DNA of 43,660 bases from an uncultured Clostridia bacterium (GTDB lineage: Bacteria > Bacillota > Clostridia > UBA1381). Below, in pieces: positions 33,099-40,597 of the stretch (positions are counted from its first letter, which is position 1; the number at the start of each line of letters is the position of its first letter). The notes under the pieces are model-generated. The model saw only the letters and a program-made list of their open reading frames with translations. It was not told the DNA's origin and made no database searches. The position numbers and the translations under genes were made by a program. The DNA is taken from the NCBI GenBank assembly GCA_947585795.1, contig CANPXG010000015.1:1-43660 (forward strand). Reading direction: 5' to 3'.

Positions 33099-33923
33099 TT
33101 ATTCCGCCGAATTTTTAAAGACGTATATCGCCGTCTTTTTATTATCGAGCACGAACGCGTCGTAGTACACTCTGCCCTCGATGAGCCAGCCGTTGATACC
33201 GGGCGGATTATCGTGGATCTTGTACTCCGAAAGCTTTACCGGTGCTGTCGTCGCCGCCTTGTTCGTGATGATAAACTCCACATTCTCGGGGAAGTACGAC
33301 TTCGGAACAACGATAACGGGTATACCGTCAACGGAACCGACCTGTCCCTTGACGAGCATATCCTGTGACATATCGCCGTTTCTTATGAAGCTTGCGTCCT
33401 CCTTGATGAGCTTATAGAAATTACTCGACACGAACGCCGCACAGCCCGCAAGCGGAACATTGTTTTCGATAAGCTCCGCCGTACCGGTAAGAAACGCGTC
33501 ATACGCGTTCTCCTTTGACACATCTCCCGTAGTTACTTTTCCCGCACCGGCGCAAATTTTTTCAAAACGGTACTTGTCAATCTCAGGAACCACCACTTCG
33601 CGTATCTGTCTTTGAAGCGCCGCGCCCGCCGCGTTCGCCATCTGCGTGTCGTTGAAGGTACCTCTGTCGATCGTGAACGTGAAGCTTCTGTCCTTCGACA
33701 TCGTAAGCTCCTGCACGTTGTTTTCAAGCTCCGCCGGCGTGCCGTAACGGCTCGTTCCGCTTGCGGTATAATCATTCATATCCGCCGTCGGCACGGTGTA
33801 TATATTCACCGTCTTAACACCGACGAAATCATAATCGTTGTTGACCGCCGCTGAGGTCACCGACTCCCTTGCAAATTTTTCATCAATTTTCTGAGCGTAT
33901 TTGCTCGCGTAATTTATAGACAT
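33099..33923 (-). CDS. Major capsid protein (HK97 fold)
   Basis: Capsid subunit of 274 residues. It has no maturation-protease cleavage region and starts with SINYASKYAQKIDEKF, a capsid pattern of scaffold-dependent Gram-positive siphophages. The P-domain-like helix region MSKDRSFTFTIDRGTFNDTQMANAAGAALQRQIREVVVPEIDKYRF and the late VPKSYFPENVEFII support this. ATG at 33923 has AAAGGA about 12 bases upstream; TTG at 33935 has no gap. Confidence 0.85.
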   Translation of the reverse strand: MSINYASKYAQKIDEKFARESVTSAAVNNDYDFVGVKTVNIYTVPTADMNDYTASGTSRYGTPAELENNVQELTMSKDRSFTFTIDRGTFNDTQMANAAGAALQRQIREVVVPEIDKYRFEKICAGAGKVTTGDVSKENAYDAFLTGTAELIENNVPLAGCAAFVSSNFYKLIKEDASFIRNGDMSQDMLVKGQVGSVDGIPVIVVPKSYFPENVEFIITNKAATTAPVKLSEYKIHDNPPGINGWLIEGRVYYDAFVLDNKKTAIYVFKNSAE

Positions 33924-33951
33924 ATACTTATTCAATCCTTTCTTTTGTTAC

Positions 33952-34488
33952 TTACATTCCAAGACCTGTGAGGAACGGATCGCCATACCCTTCCTTTTCC
34001 TTGGAGATTCTCGGCAGCGTGCCCTTCAGACGGTTACCAAGACCTGCCTCGACGGCTTTCATATACTCCTTCTTGAACGACGCTATATTCTCAAGCATAA
34101 CGTCCTTATCGCTGCTTGCGACCATACGCGCGAAGCTCACGGGAAGATTTTGCGCCTCGAGCTCCTTCGCCGCCTCGAACTCGGCTTTTTCACTCATATA
34201 CTGCTCTCTTTCCGTTTCAAAGTCCTTTTGGCGTCTGTCCATTTCCGCCTTCGCTCTTTCCTCGGACGACATGGAAGCGAGTCTTGCCGCGTCCTCTCTT
34301 TCCGCCGCGATCCTGCTCTCCATCTCCTTCTGCCACTCTGCCTTAAGCTTATCCATGACCTGTGTCACGTATCTCTCGACAATTTTTTTTAATTCCGCGT
34401 TTTCGTTGTTTTCCGCGCCGCGCGTATTATACGCGCGCTTTTCCTGAGGAAACTTTTCTTTTATTGTTCCCTGTTTCTTCTCGTACAT
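33952..34488 (-). CDS. Capsid scaffold protein (DUF4355/gp20-like)
   Basis: Scaffold of 178 residues, almost wholly charged coiled coil (KKIVERYVTQVMDKLKAEWQ to ESRIAAEREDAARLASMSSEE and QKDFETEREQYMSEKAEFEAAKELEAQ) with a basic C-terminal tail (RLKGTLPRISKEKEGYGDPF) that should bind capsid protein. It lies directly upstream of the capsid gene. AAAGGAAGATATT precedes the ATG. Confidence 0.85.
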   Translation of the reverse strand: MYEKKQGTIKEKFPQEKRAYNTRGAENNENAELKKIVERYVTQVMDKLKAEWQKEMESRIAAEREDAARLASMSSEERAKAEMDRRQKDFETEREQYMSEKAEFEAAKELEAQNLPVSFARMVASSDKDVMLENIASFKKEYMKAVEAGLGNRLKGTLPRISKEKEGYGDPFLTGLGM

Positions 34489-34511
34489 AATATCTTCCTT
34501 TCTGTAATAAA

Positions 34512-35825
34512 TTACTTTTCGACCGTCATACGCGCCTCGTTTTCGGCTCTTTCCTTCGCCGCCTTTTGCGCCTCCTCCTTCGGATCACCGACGAACGACA
34601 GCTGCGCGAGCAGTGTTTCGCTCGTCGCCAAGCCCGCCAGATTACGCACCATTTGCGACGTTTCAAGCTCATTTACCGGCATATTTCTCGTAAACACCAC
34701 GTTTACCCTGTGCATCGGCACGAACTCCATCGCGCCCTTTAACGCGAGGAAATTATCGTAAAGCTCGAACCTCTGCCTGAGCGACTTTGAAAAATACCTT
34801 TCCTTATTTCTCACCAGCTGTTCAAACCCCATGAGCTTGTACTTTATCGCCACGCCCGACAAATTGGAGCCGAACGTTCGATCCGACAGATCCGGCACCA
34901 TCGAGAACCTGTGTATATCGGCTTTTATAGCGTCCTTAAGCACCTCCACGTCGTTTTCGGACATCATCTTCGCGAGGTACTGCGCGTCCGCGCCCTCATA
35001 CCCCATGAGGATACGCTCCTCTCTCAGCTTCTTCGCCTGTTCGCTGTCAATATCTATGCCGCGCAGAAACAAAAACGAATCCACAAACTGCTCCTTGTCG
35101 TTCACTCTGTCGGACTGAAGCACGTTATACGCGTCGATAAGCGAAATAAGCTGCTCGAAATCACCCTGACGCTCCTCGTTGTTCCTGTACTCGACAACGG
35201 GCAGCTTACCGAAATAATGCCGCCTCTTATCGACAAGACGCATATTCTCAAAGCTGTCACAGTCATTCTCATACGTGTATATCATGGCGCTGTCGCAAAC
35301 CATACAGCACACGCCCGTGACCGACGCGTCAAGGTCGCGCTTTTTATAGTAGTGCACTCCGTAAAGCGGTCTTTCCTCGACCGACGCGCCGTGCACTATA
35401 AACGTGTTCGTCGGCGGCAGACACACGCTTTTTGGCTGCGAGCTCTCGTCCGCGTAAACAAGCTCATACGCTCTGCCGTATATACTCATCGTTTTCTCCA
35501 GCTCCGCGTCGATGCTTGCAATATCCTGAACGTTAAAGCACTCCTTGACCGCCCCGATGTCGTAACCCTCCGCGCAAGTGTACGTGACGGGATTACCCAC
35601 GAGGTAGCTCTTCGCTATATCGACGATGTACTTCGCGTGATTGCAAACGATTTTGTTGTTCGCGCTGCCCGCGTTTTTACGCCTTCTTGAGCATATCGCG
35701 TGTTCGCCGGTGTAGTAACGGAAAAGCTTGTCAAAGCGCTCCCGTTCGAGCGAGTGGCGCGCGATGAGTTTGGCGAGTATTTTTTCGTTAATGCCGTCCT
35801 TTAAAATTTCTTCATCAATAATCAT
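34512..35825 (-). CDS. Portal protein (SPP1 gp6-like)
   Basis: Portal of 437 residues, the dodecameric vertex through which DNA enters. The family pattern is visible: YYTGEHAICSRRRKNAGSANNKIVCNHAKYIVDIAKSYLVGNPVTY near residues 40-85, and DVEVLKDAIKADIHRFSMVPDLSDRTFGSNLSGVAIKYKLMGFEQLV near 315-360. It is somewhat shorter than SPP1 gp6. GAAGGAGATAGTGGGAA precedes the ATG. It directly follows the large terminase gene. Confidence 0.92.
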   Translation of the reverse strand: MIIDEEILKDGINEKILAKLIARHSLERERFDKLFRYYTGEHAICSRRRKNAGSANNKIVCNHAKYIVDIAKSYLVGNPVTYTCAEGYDIGAVKECFNVQDIASIDAELEKTMSIYGRAYELVYADESSQPKSVCLPPTNTFIVHGASVEERPLYGVHYYKKRDLDASVTGVCCMVCDSAMIYTYENDCDSFENMRLVDKRRHYFGKLPVVEYRNNEERQGDFEQLISLIDAYNVLQSDRVNDKEQFVDSFLFLRGIDIDSEQAKKLREERILMGYEGADAQYLAKMMSENDVEVLKDAIKADIHRFSMVPDLSDRTFGSNLSGVAIKYKLMGFEQLVRNKERYFSKSLRQRFELYDNFLALKGAMEFVPMHRVNVVFTRNMPVNELETSQMVRNLAGLATSETLLAQLSFVGDPKEEAQKAAKERAENEARMTVEK

Positions 35826-35854
35826 TTCCCACTATCTCCTTCTTTTCGCTCTCG

Positions 35855-37120
35855 TTATACGTCGAGGACGCTTCTCTTTATAATTCTTGCTTTTTTGTTT
35901 GTGACGTTTTCCTCGACCGCGTAACGCGCCGCGTCGATGGAATGATTGTTTTTGTCCGGATAAGCGGATATAAACTCACCGTCCTTGTCGCGCCGCAGCT
36001 CATACTGAGAGAACTCCCTCGCCGTATTTTGGCACCGCTTCGCGTCAATTACGATTTTTTCAAGCCCCTGCAGAAAACGCATACCATACTCGATACTGTC
36101 CGGACCTTTCCGCGCTCCACGCACGCGCAGCCCGTAAGAGCGCAAATCGTTTATGCTCTTCGGCTCCGCGCTGTCACAGGTGATGATTTTCCCCGCGAAG
36201 CCCTTGCGCAGAATTTCCTCCGCCGCCCTCACGTTCGTCATTCCCTTCGCCCATATCTCGTCGAAGATGTACAGCTTGTTATTATGCAGATAACACGCGA
36301 TAAAAACGAACGGATCCGCGGCGTACCCGAAATCTATACCGCACTTTATGTTGTCGAACATGCTTATCTCCTCGTCCGTTATCGGACGTATGTCGAGGTT
36401 ATCAAAAATCTCACCGCCCGTACCCGTGACCTCACCAAGATACTCGTGCCTGTAACGGTCATAATGCACCTTTTTAAGATACTCAGCCTCCAAAAAAAAT
36501 TGTTCACCGAGCCAATCACGAGGTACATCGAGGTACGTGCTTTTATGGATAAGCGTGTCCTCACGGCGGAAAAGCGTTTCCTTATTGATCCAGCTGTGTC
36601 GGTAGGGAGGAGGGTTGAACGAGTAAAACACCGTGTACTTTTCGCCTCCGCGCATCAGCGACTGATTTATCATGCGTATTTCACGCATGCCGCCGAACTC
36701 GTCCGCCTCCTCATACCAGATATAGCTTATATAACCGCGCGTGACCTTTGTTGACTTAAGCTTTTGCGGCTTGTCCGCGCCTCGGAATATGATTTTCTGA
36801 CCGGTCTTTGTAAAAATCATTTCCGGCACGCTCGGCTTAAACTCCCACATATCCGAAACACCCAGCTTCTCCGCCGCCCATTCGAGCTGCGCGAACACGC
36901 TGTCGCGAAGGTACGTGCCCACCTTTCTGAGCACGACGGCGTTCGCGTCGGGATTTTTCATGATACCGAGAATTATCTCGATACTCACGAAGCTTGACTT
37001 CGTACTGCCTCGCCCGCCGCTTAGCCAAAAGTGAGTGTAGCTGTCGAGCGAGTTATGAACGCTGCGGAACGCGGGCGCAATGAGAGAATTTAAGTCTATC
37101 GTTTCTTTCTCGTTATACAT
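35855..37120 (-). CDS. Terminase large subunit
   Basis: DNA-packaging motor of 421 residues, PBSX/SPP1 type. The ATPase domain has the Walker A variant SGGRGSTKSS (Gly35-Ser42 region) and Walker B YIWYEEADE. The RNase H-fold nuclease has CGIDFGYAADPF, ITCDSAEPKSI and NHSIDAARYA, so metal ligands look intact. The ATG at 37120 overlaps the small subunit stop by 8 bases. Confidence 0.95.
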   Translation of the reverse strand: MYNEKETIDLNSLIAPAFRSVHNSLDSYTHFWLSGGRGSTKSSFVSIEIILGIMKNPDANAVVLRKVGTYLRDSVFAQLEWAAEKLGVSDMWEFKPSVPEMIFTKTGQKIIFRGADKPQKLKSTKVTRGYISYIWYEEADEFGGMREIRMINQSLMRGGEKYTVFYSFNPPPYRHSWINKETLFRREDTLIHKSTYLDVPRDWLGEQFFLEAEYLKKVHYDRYRHEYLGEVTGTGGEIFDNLDIRPITDEEISMFDNIKCGIDFGYAADPFVFIACYLHNNKLYIFDEIWAKGMTNVRAAEEILRKGFAGKIITCDSAEPKSINDLRSYGLRVRGARKGPDSIEYGMRFLQGLEKIVIDAKRCQNTAREFSQYELRRDKDGEFISAYPDKNNHSIDAARYAVEENVTNKKARIIKRSVLDV

Positions 37121-37382
37121 TGTCAACTATGACCACATCTTTTTGTCCCACATCTTTTTTGTCCGAAAACAGCGAGTAATGCTTTGCCAAAAGCACCGCC
37201 GCCCTGAACGAGTCCGCGATACCGACCTTCTCACCCTCGATGTCGTTGCGCATCACCTTCGTAAAATACGCCAAAACCTCGCGCGTTCCGGCTACCCTTG
37301 CGGGACGTCTTTTTCTTACAGGTCCGCCTTGCGTTTCGGCATTTTCACCGACCGCCGCGGACTTTTTCTCTTTTGTATCCAT
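37113..37382 (-). CDS. Terminase small subunit (short form)
   Basis: DNA-recognition subunit candidate of 89 residues. It ends with GTREVLAYFTKVMRNDIEGEKVGIADSFRAAVLLAKHYSLF, similar to the C-terminal half of PBSX-type small terminases, while the N-terminal helix-turn-helix part is mostly replaced by a basic linker (KEKKSAAVGENAETQGGPVRKRRPARVA). ATG at 37382 follows CGGAGGTGACGGT. A shortened DNA-binding region could mean relaxed packaging specificity, which is speculative. Confidence 0.75.
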   Translation of the reverse strand: MDTKEKKSAAVGENAETQGGPVRKRRPARVAGTREVLAYFTKVMRNDIEGEKVGIADSFRAAVLLAKHYSLFSDKKDVGQKDVVIVDNV

Positions 37383-37396
37383 ACCGTCACCTCCGA

Positions 37397-37600
37397 TCAA
37401 AACAGCACGTCCGTCTTATACACGCACTCGCTGCAGCCTAAGCACTCCTCGTCATCGTCGAGGTAATAGTATTCCGGCTCGTAAGCGCCGCATACGGGAC
37501 ATCTCGCCGCATCTCTTTCACCGTACAAGTCGCCGTAAAAGCCGGTTCGTTCCTCCTCCATCGCCAAAAGCGCCAAAGGATCGTCATTTGAATAAATCAT
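37397..37600 (-). CDS. Small zinc-ribbon-like phage protein
   Basis: Protein of 67 residues with Cys pairs CPVC (34-37) and CLGCSEC (53-59) separated by an acidic tract (EPEYYYLDDDEE), resembling a zinc ribbon. Similar small proteins occur beside terminases in clostridial phages (recalled pattern). GAGGAGGAAGAAACAGGT precedes the ATG. First gene of the particle operon. Function unknown. Confidence 0.75.
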   Translation of the reverse strand: MIYSNDDPLALLAMEEERTGFYGDLYGERDAARCPVCGAYEPEYYYLDDDEECLGCSECVYKTDVLF

Positions 37601-37860
37601 ACCTGTTTCTTCCTCCTCTTTTCTTTCGTCACTTTTTACTTTTTGTCTTTTGTACCTTTTTGACCTTATCTTTTGTAATCTTTTTAAGATACTCGCCCGC
37701 CAAAAAAAATATATATCCGCTTTTCCGTGAGGTTACTATATCATAAATTTGCAGACTGCAAAGCAGTCGGCGCCGCAACGTGGCGCGCAAAGTATGATAC
37801 AATGTTCTCTCAGGTGTCAAAAGCTCTGCTTTTGGTAACACCGTGAGGTTATTATATCAT
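37601..37860 (-). promoter_or_regulatory. Long leader of the particle operon with hairpins and duplicated block
   Basis: About 245 bases separate the promoter from the first gene. The leader has hairpins at 37754-37768 (GACTGC/GCAGTC), 37770-37786 (GCGCC/GGCGC) and 37813-37842 (CAAAAGC/GCTTTTG with GGTGT/ACACC), and contains a 23-base block (37725-37747) that is a one-mismatch copy of the promoter -10 region (37841-37863). No coding frame with a ribosome binding site is seen. Confidence 0.6.
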
Positions 37861-37863
37861 AAA
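37725..37863 (-). repeat. 23-base direct repeat in the particle operon leader
   Basis: The 23 bases at 37725-37747 and 37841-37863 (CCGTGAGGTTAYTATATCAT plus AAA) differ at one base and are 116 bases apart. The upstream copy (in transcription) holds the real -10. Confidence 0.9.
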
Positions 37864-37879
37864 AAGATACTTTTGTCAA
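37851..37879 (-). promoter_or_regulatory. Consensus promoter of the particle operon
   Basis: Minus strand: perfect TTGACA (37879-37874), 17-base spacer, perfect TATAAT (37856-37851), preceded by TGA for an extended -10. Such a strong promoter must normally be held off, presumably by the S24 repressor. Confidence 0.9.
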
Positions 37880-37915
37880 CAGAAAAATTTCCCACTAAGA
37901 TATTTTTGTAAAAAC
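37866..37915. promoter_or_regulatory. Candidate repressor operator pair
   Basis: GATACTTTTGTCAACAG (37866-37882, covering the particle -35) and GATATTTTTGTAAAAAC (37899-37915, next to the repressor -35) match at 13 of 17 positions with a 33-base register, about three helical turns. A third inverted repeat AGTAT/ATACT (37926-37944) covers the repressor spacer and -10. Repressor binding is inferred. Confidence 0.5.
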
Positions 37916-37917
37916 AC

Positions 37918-37946
37918 TTGCAAAAAGTATATTTTTATGATACTAT
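37918..37946 (+). promoter_or_regulatory. Promoter of the S24 repressor gene
   Basis: TTGCAA (37918-37923), 17-base spacer, TACTAT (37941-37946). The -35 is within a 22-base block repeated exactly at 39925-39946. Confidence 0.7.
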
Positions 37947-37989
37947 ATTTGTGGATACCGAATAAAAATGAAAAAACGGAGGTAATTTT

Positions 37990-38616
37990 ATGACGACGGG
38001 AGAGAGAATAAGAACGCTGCGCAAGGAGCATAATTTAACGCAGGAGGAGCTTGGCGCGAAGCTCGGCGTACAGAAGGCGGCGATACAAAAGTACGAGAAG
38101 GGCACGGTAAAAAACATAAAGCGCGACTCACTCATAAAGCTTGCGCAGATTTTGGACACCACTCCGGAGTACATTTTGGGCTGGGACGATATACCGTCCA
38201 ACATAGAGCCGGAGGACGACACAGACCTTGTGAAAATACCGGTGATCGGCAGAGTCGCGGCGGGAATAAGCTGTTTTGCGGAAAATAACGTAATAGACTA
38301 CGAGCCCGTACCGAAATACGCCGTACGCGGCGGCGAGCAGTACGCGTTTTTGCGCGTCGTGGGCGACAGCATGTACCCCATGTTCATGGAGGGCGACCTT
38401 GTGCTTGTACGCTGTCAGACCAGCGTGGACAGCGGCAGCTACGCCGTCGTAACGATAGACGGGGAGGACGGCGTTGTGAAGCGAGTCGTCTACGGTGACG
38501 ACTTCATAGAGCTTCAGTCGATAAACCCGATGTACCCTCCGCGCCGTTTCGAGGGCGAGGAGGTACTGCGCATACGCGTATTCGGCTTAGTCAAGGAAAT
38601 AAAGAGAAAATTCTGA
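37990..38616 (+). CDS. XRE-family repressor with S24 autoprotease domain
   Basis: CI/LexA-like regulator of 208 residues. Residues 5-62 form an XRE helix-turn-helix (IRTLRKEHNLTQEELGAKLG). The C-terminal peptidase S24 domain has the cleavage site Ala91-Gly92 (VIGRVAAG), nucleophile Ser127 (VVGDSMYP) and Lys164 (GVVKRVV), so RecA-stimulated self-cleavage after DNA damage is expected. GGAGGTAATTTT precedes the ATG. It is divergent from the particle operon and 29 bases upstream of the M16 peptidase gene, with which it may be cotranscribed. No helper protease of the ImmA type is nearby. Confidence 0.92.
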   Translation: MTTGERIRTLRKEHNLTQEELGAKLGVQKAAIQKYEKGTVKNIKRDSLIKLAQILDTTPEYILGWDDIPSNIEPEDDTDLVKIPVIGRVAAGISCFAENNVIDYEPVPKYAVRGGEQYAFLRVVGDSMYPMFMEGDLVLVRCQTSVDSGSYAVVTIDGEDGVVKRVVYGDDFIELQSINPMYPPRRFEGEEVLRIRVFGLVKEIKRKF

Positions 38617-38645
38617 TAAATATTTTACATAGAAGGAGCATAATA

Positions 38646-39896
38646 TTGTATCGGTACTTAACATTGAAAAACGGCATAAAAGTCGTTTCGGAGAAAATAA
38701 ACTACTTAAAATCCGTTTCCATAGGCGTGTGGATAGGAAACGGTTCACGCTACGAGAGCGCGCCGCTTAACGGCGTTTCGCACTTTATAGAGCACATGCT
38801 TTTTAAAGGCACCGAAAGACGAAGCGCGTCGGACATAGCGGAGGAAATGGACGCGATAGGCGGACAGATAGACGCGTTCACGTCGCGCGAGTACACGTGT
38901 TTTTACACGAAAACTCTCGACTACCACGCCGAAACCGCGATAGACATACTTTCGGATATGATTTTTTGTCCGCGCCTTGCCGAGTCGGACATGGCGCTCG
39001 AGCGACGTGTAATAGGTGAGGAAATACGGATGTACGAGGACAGCCCCGAGGATCTGGTATACGATTTATCGTCATACGCGATTTGGGGCGACACGCCGAT
39101 GGGCAGACCGATACTCGGTACATACGAGAGTCTTGAAAACATAACTCCCGAAAACATGCGCGGCTACATGAACACGCACTATTCAAGCTCGAACACCGTC
39201 ATATCCGTCGCGGGAAATTTTGACGACAGCCTTTTCGAGCTTTTGGAAAAGTATTTCGGCTCCCGCGCGATGCAAAGCGTAAGTCCGGTGATGCCCGAGG
39301 CGAAGTACCTTTGCGGGCGCGACATAGTTCGCCGCAAGGACGTGGAGCAGGTGCAGCTCGTCGCCACCTTTAAGGGGATAGACATTATGGACGAGAGCGT
39401 GTACAGCCTCCTCGTCATGAACAACGTTTTCGGCAGCGGAGTGTCATCAAGACTTTTTCAAAAGATACGCGAGGAGCGCGGACTTGTCTACTCGATAAGC
39501 GCGGGTCACAGCGCGTATATCGGCGCGGGCGCGTTTGATATTTCCGCGGGAATGAGTGAAAAAAACGTTGCCGAGGTCGCGAAGCTCATATCGGAAGAGA
39601 TAAATATGATAAAGGACAAAAAACTCACGCCGGACGAGATTGAGAAGGCAAAGGAGCAGCTTAAGGGAAATTATATTCTTTCGAGCGAAAGCACCTCCGC
39701 GAGGATACAAAGCGCGGGACGTTCGCTGCTTTTGGGCAAACCGATATACACGCAGGAGGAGGTACTGAAACGTATCGACGCGGTGAACGAGGAAAGCGTT
39801 TTTGAGATAATAGACCGCGTATTGGACAGCTCGACGTTAAGCGTTTCGGCTGTCGGACCGATAGACAGCGTCGAAAACCTGTTCAGCCTGTCGTAA
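38646..39896 (+). CDS. M16-family zinc processing peptidase
   Basis: Peptidase of 416 residues like the single-chain bacterial relatives of mitochondrial processing peptidase (YmxG-type). The inverted zinc motif HFIEH (His46, Glu49 as base, His50) and the distal ligand Glu126 (VIGEEIRMYED) are intact; the C-terminal half has SSRLFQKIREERGLVYSI, the substrate-binding loop of the family. Start is TTG at 38646, 6 bases after GAAGGAGC. Normally a host gene; here it follows the S24 repressor after 29 bases, so its expression may be tied to the repressor promoter. No signal peptide. Confidence 0.92.
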   Translation: MYRYLTLKNGIKVVSEKINYLKSVSIGVWIGNGSRYESAPLNGVSHFIEHMLFKGTERRSASDIAEEMDAIGGQIDAFTSREYTCFYTKTLDYHAETAIDILSDMIFCPRLAESDMALERRVIGEEIRMYEDSPEDLVYDLSSYAIWGDTPMGRPILGTYESLENITPENMRGYMNTHYSSSNTVISVAGNFDDSLFELLEKYFGSRAMQSVSPVMPEAKYLCGRDIVRRKDVEQVQLVATFKGIDIMDESVYSLLVMNNVFGSGVSSRLFQKIREERGLVYSISAGHSAYIGAGAFDISAGMSEKNVAEVAKLISEEINMIKDKKLTPDEIEKAKEQLKGNYILSSESTSARIQSAGRSLLLGKPIYTQEEVLKRIDAVNEESVFEIIDRVLDSSTLSVSAVGPIDSVENLFSLS

Positions 39897-39924
39897 CAGC
39901 GGCGGAAATAATTAATTTTGTGTG

Positions 39925-39969
39925 AATTTTTGTAAAAACACTTGCAATTTGTGTGATTTTGTAATATTC
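39925..39969 (+). promoter_or_regulatory. Promoter of ireB sharing a 22-base block with the repressor promoter
   Basis: TTGCAA (39941-39946), 17-base spacer, TATTCT (39964-39969). The block 39925-39946 is identical over 22 bases to 37902-37923, which includes one candidate repressor operator. Confidence 0.65.
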
Positions 39970-40020
39970 TATATGCAGTGGATTGCTATGTATGAATAAT
40001 TTACGGAAAGGGTGATTATC

Positions 40021-40272
40021 ATGGAATTTAACGAAACAATGAAGATCAACATAGAGTTCGATAAGGAACAGGAAGTCAGAGAAATTGTTTCAAAGGTGTA
40101 CGAGGCTCTTAAAATCAAGGGCTACGATCCTATCAGTCAGATAGTGGGCTATATTCTTTCGGGCGATCCCACCTACATAACGAGTTATAACGGAGCAAGG
40201 GGACTTATCGTTAAAATAGAACGCGACGAGCTCTTGGAGGAATTTGCAAAGACCTATATCAAATCCCTCTGA
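40021..40272 (+). CDS. ireB: IreB-family regulatory phosphoprotein (UPF0297)
   Basis: Small cytosolic protein of 83 residues of the IreB/UPF0297 family; in Enterococcus it is a substrate of the kinase IreK and modulates cephalosporin tolerance. The conserved elements [31 protein letters not shown] and [16 protein letters not shown] are present. GGAAAGGGTGATTATC precedes the ATG at 40021. In many Bacillota it is followed by ruvX; here it is not. Confidence 0.94.
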   Translation: MEFNETMKINIEFDKEQEVREIVSKVYEALKIKGYDPISQIVGYILSGDPTYITSYNGARGLIVKIERDELLEEFAKTYIKSL

Positions 40273-40318
40273 TCTCATTCGTTGCCATCGCTTGGTGACA
40301 TAATAATAGCACAATAAA

Positions 40319-40465
40319 AGGGTTATTCGAGGTGGTAAATTTCGTAGCGACCACACGCCGACGGTACGACAAGGGTTTTTGCCCTGAGAGATGCAGGAGA
40401 GGGCTACGCCTGCCGAATAACTATTTTGTATTAAAACCGCTTTGAGAAATCAAAGCGGTTTTTCC
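40319..40465 (+). ncRNA. Putative structured RNA with terminator, class unknown
   Basis: A perfect 8-base closing stem GTTATTCG (40322-40329) / CGAATAAC (40414-40421) encloses a GTGGT/ACCAC hairpin (40332-40336, 40350-40354) and a segment with competing pairings: AGGG (40372-40375) with CCCT (40382-40385), or GCCCT (40381-40385) with AGGGC (40400-40404), or GCAGG (40393-40397) with CCTGC (40409-40413). A terminator follows. No known riboswitch, 6S, 4.5S or tmRNA signature is recognised. No obvious promoter precedes it, so it may belong to the ireB transcript. Confidence 0.45.
40433..40465 (+). terminator. Rho-independent terminator downstream of the structured RNA
   Basis: Perfect 12-base stem AAAACCGCTTTG / CAAAGCGGTTTT (40433-40444, 40451-40462) and a T run. 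Confidence 0.93.
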
Positions 40466-40508
40466 CATTCACTTTACCTTACCCACTCCCAATACGAGCG
40501 AATATTTA

Positions 40509-40537
40509 TTGACACGAGCCAAAAAATCGGATATAAT
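40509..40537 (+). promoter_or_regulatory. Promoter of tadA
   Basis: Perfect TTGACA (40509-40514), 17-base spacer and perfect TATAAT (40532-40537). Confidence 0.92.
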
Positions 40538-40597
40538 ACAAAAATAGTTGTCACAGACCATGATTTTATTGAACACACCGTCAAAAAGGGGATATTT

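Larger units (their letters stand above)
25240..38616 (-). mobile_element. Compact prophage-like particle cluster with repressor, no integrase
   Basis: Eighteen minus-strand genes or frames run in canonical siphophage order from a zinc-finger protein and terminase to holin and amidase, driven from one promoter. A divergent XRE-S24 repressor flanks them. All key motifs (terminase ATPase and nuclease, portal, amidase metal ligands, frameshift site) are intact. There is no integrase, recombination, replication, tail-fibre or head-protease gene, and host genes flank directly (clpC; M16 peptidase). Codon use looks like that of the host. It is either a remnant prophage missing its early arm or a domesticated particle such as a gene transfer agent. 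Confidence 0.85.

Noticed and set aside
35942-36754. Plus-strand open frame opposite the large terminase
   Set aside because: Antisense to conserved terminase motifs; no ribosome binding site.
37629-37841. 70-codon minus-strand frame in the particle operon leader
   Set aside because: It covers hairpins and the repeated block, has no good ribosome binding site, and its Lys/Arg-rich product looks non-coding.
40319-40465. Assignment of the structured RNA to TPP, glycine, T-box, 4.5S or 6S RNA
   Set aside because: Short resemblances (CTGAGA, AGGTGGTA) are not accompanied by the other conserved elements of these classes.
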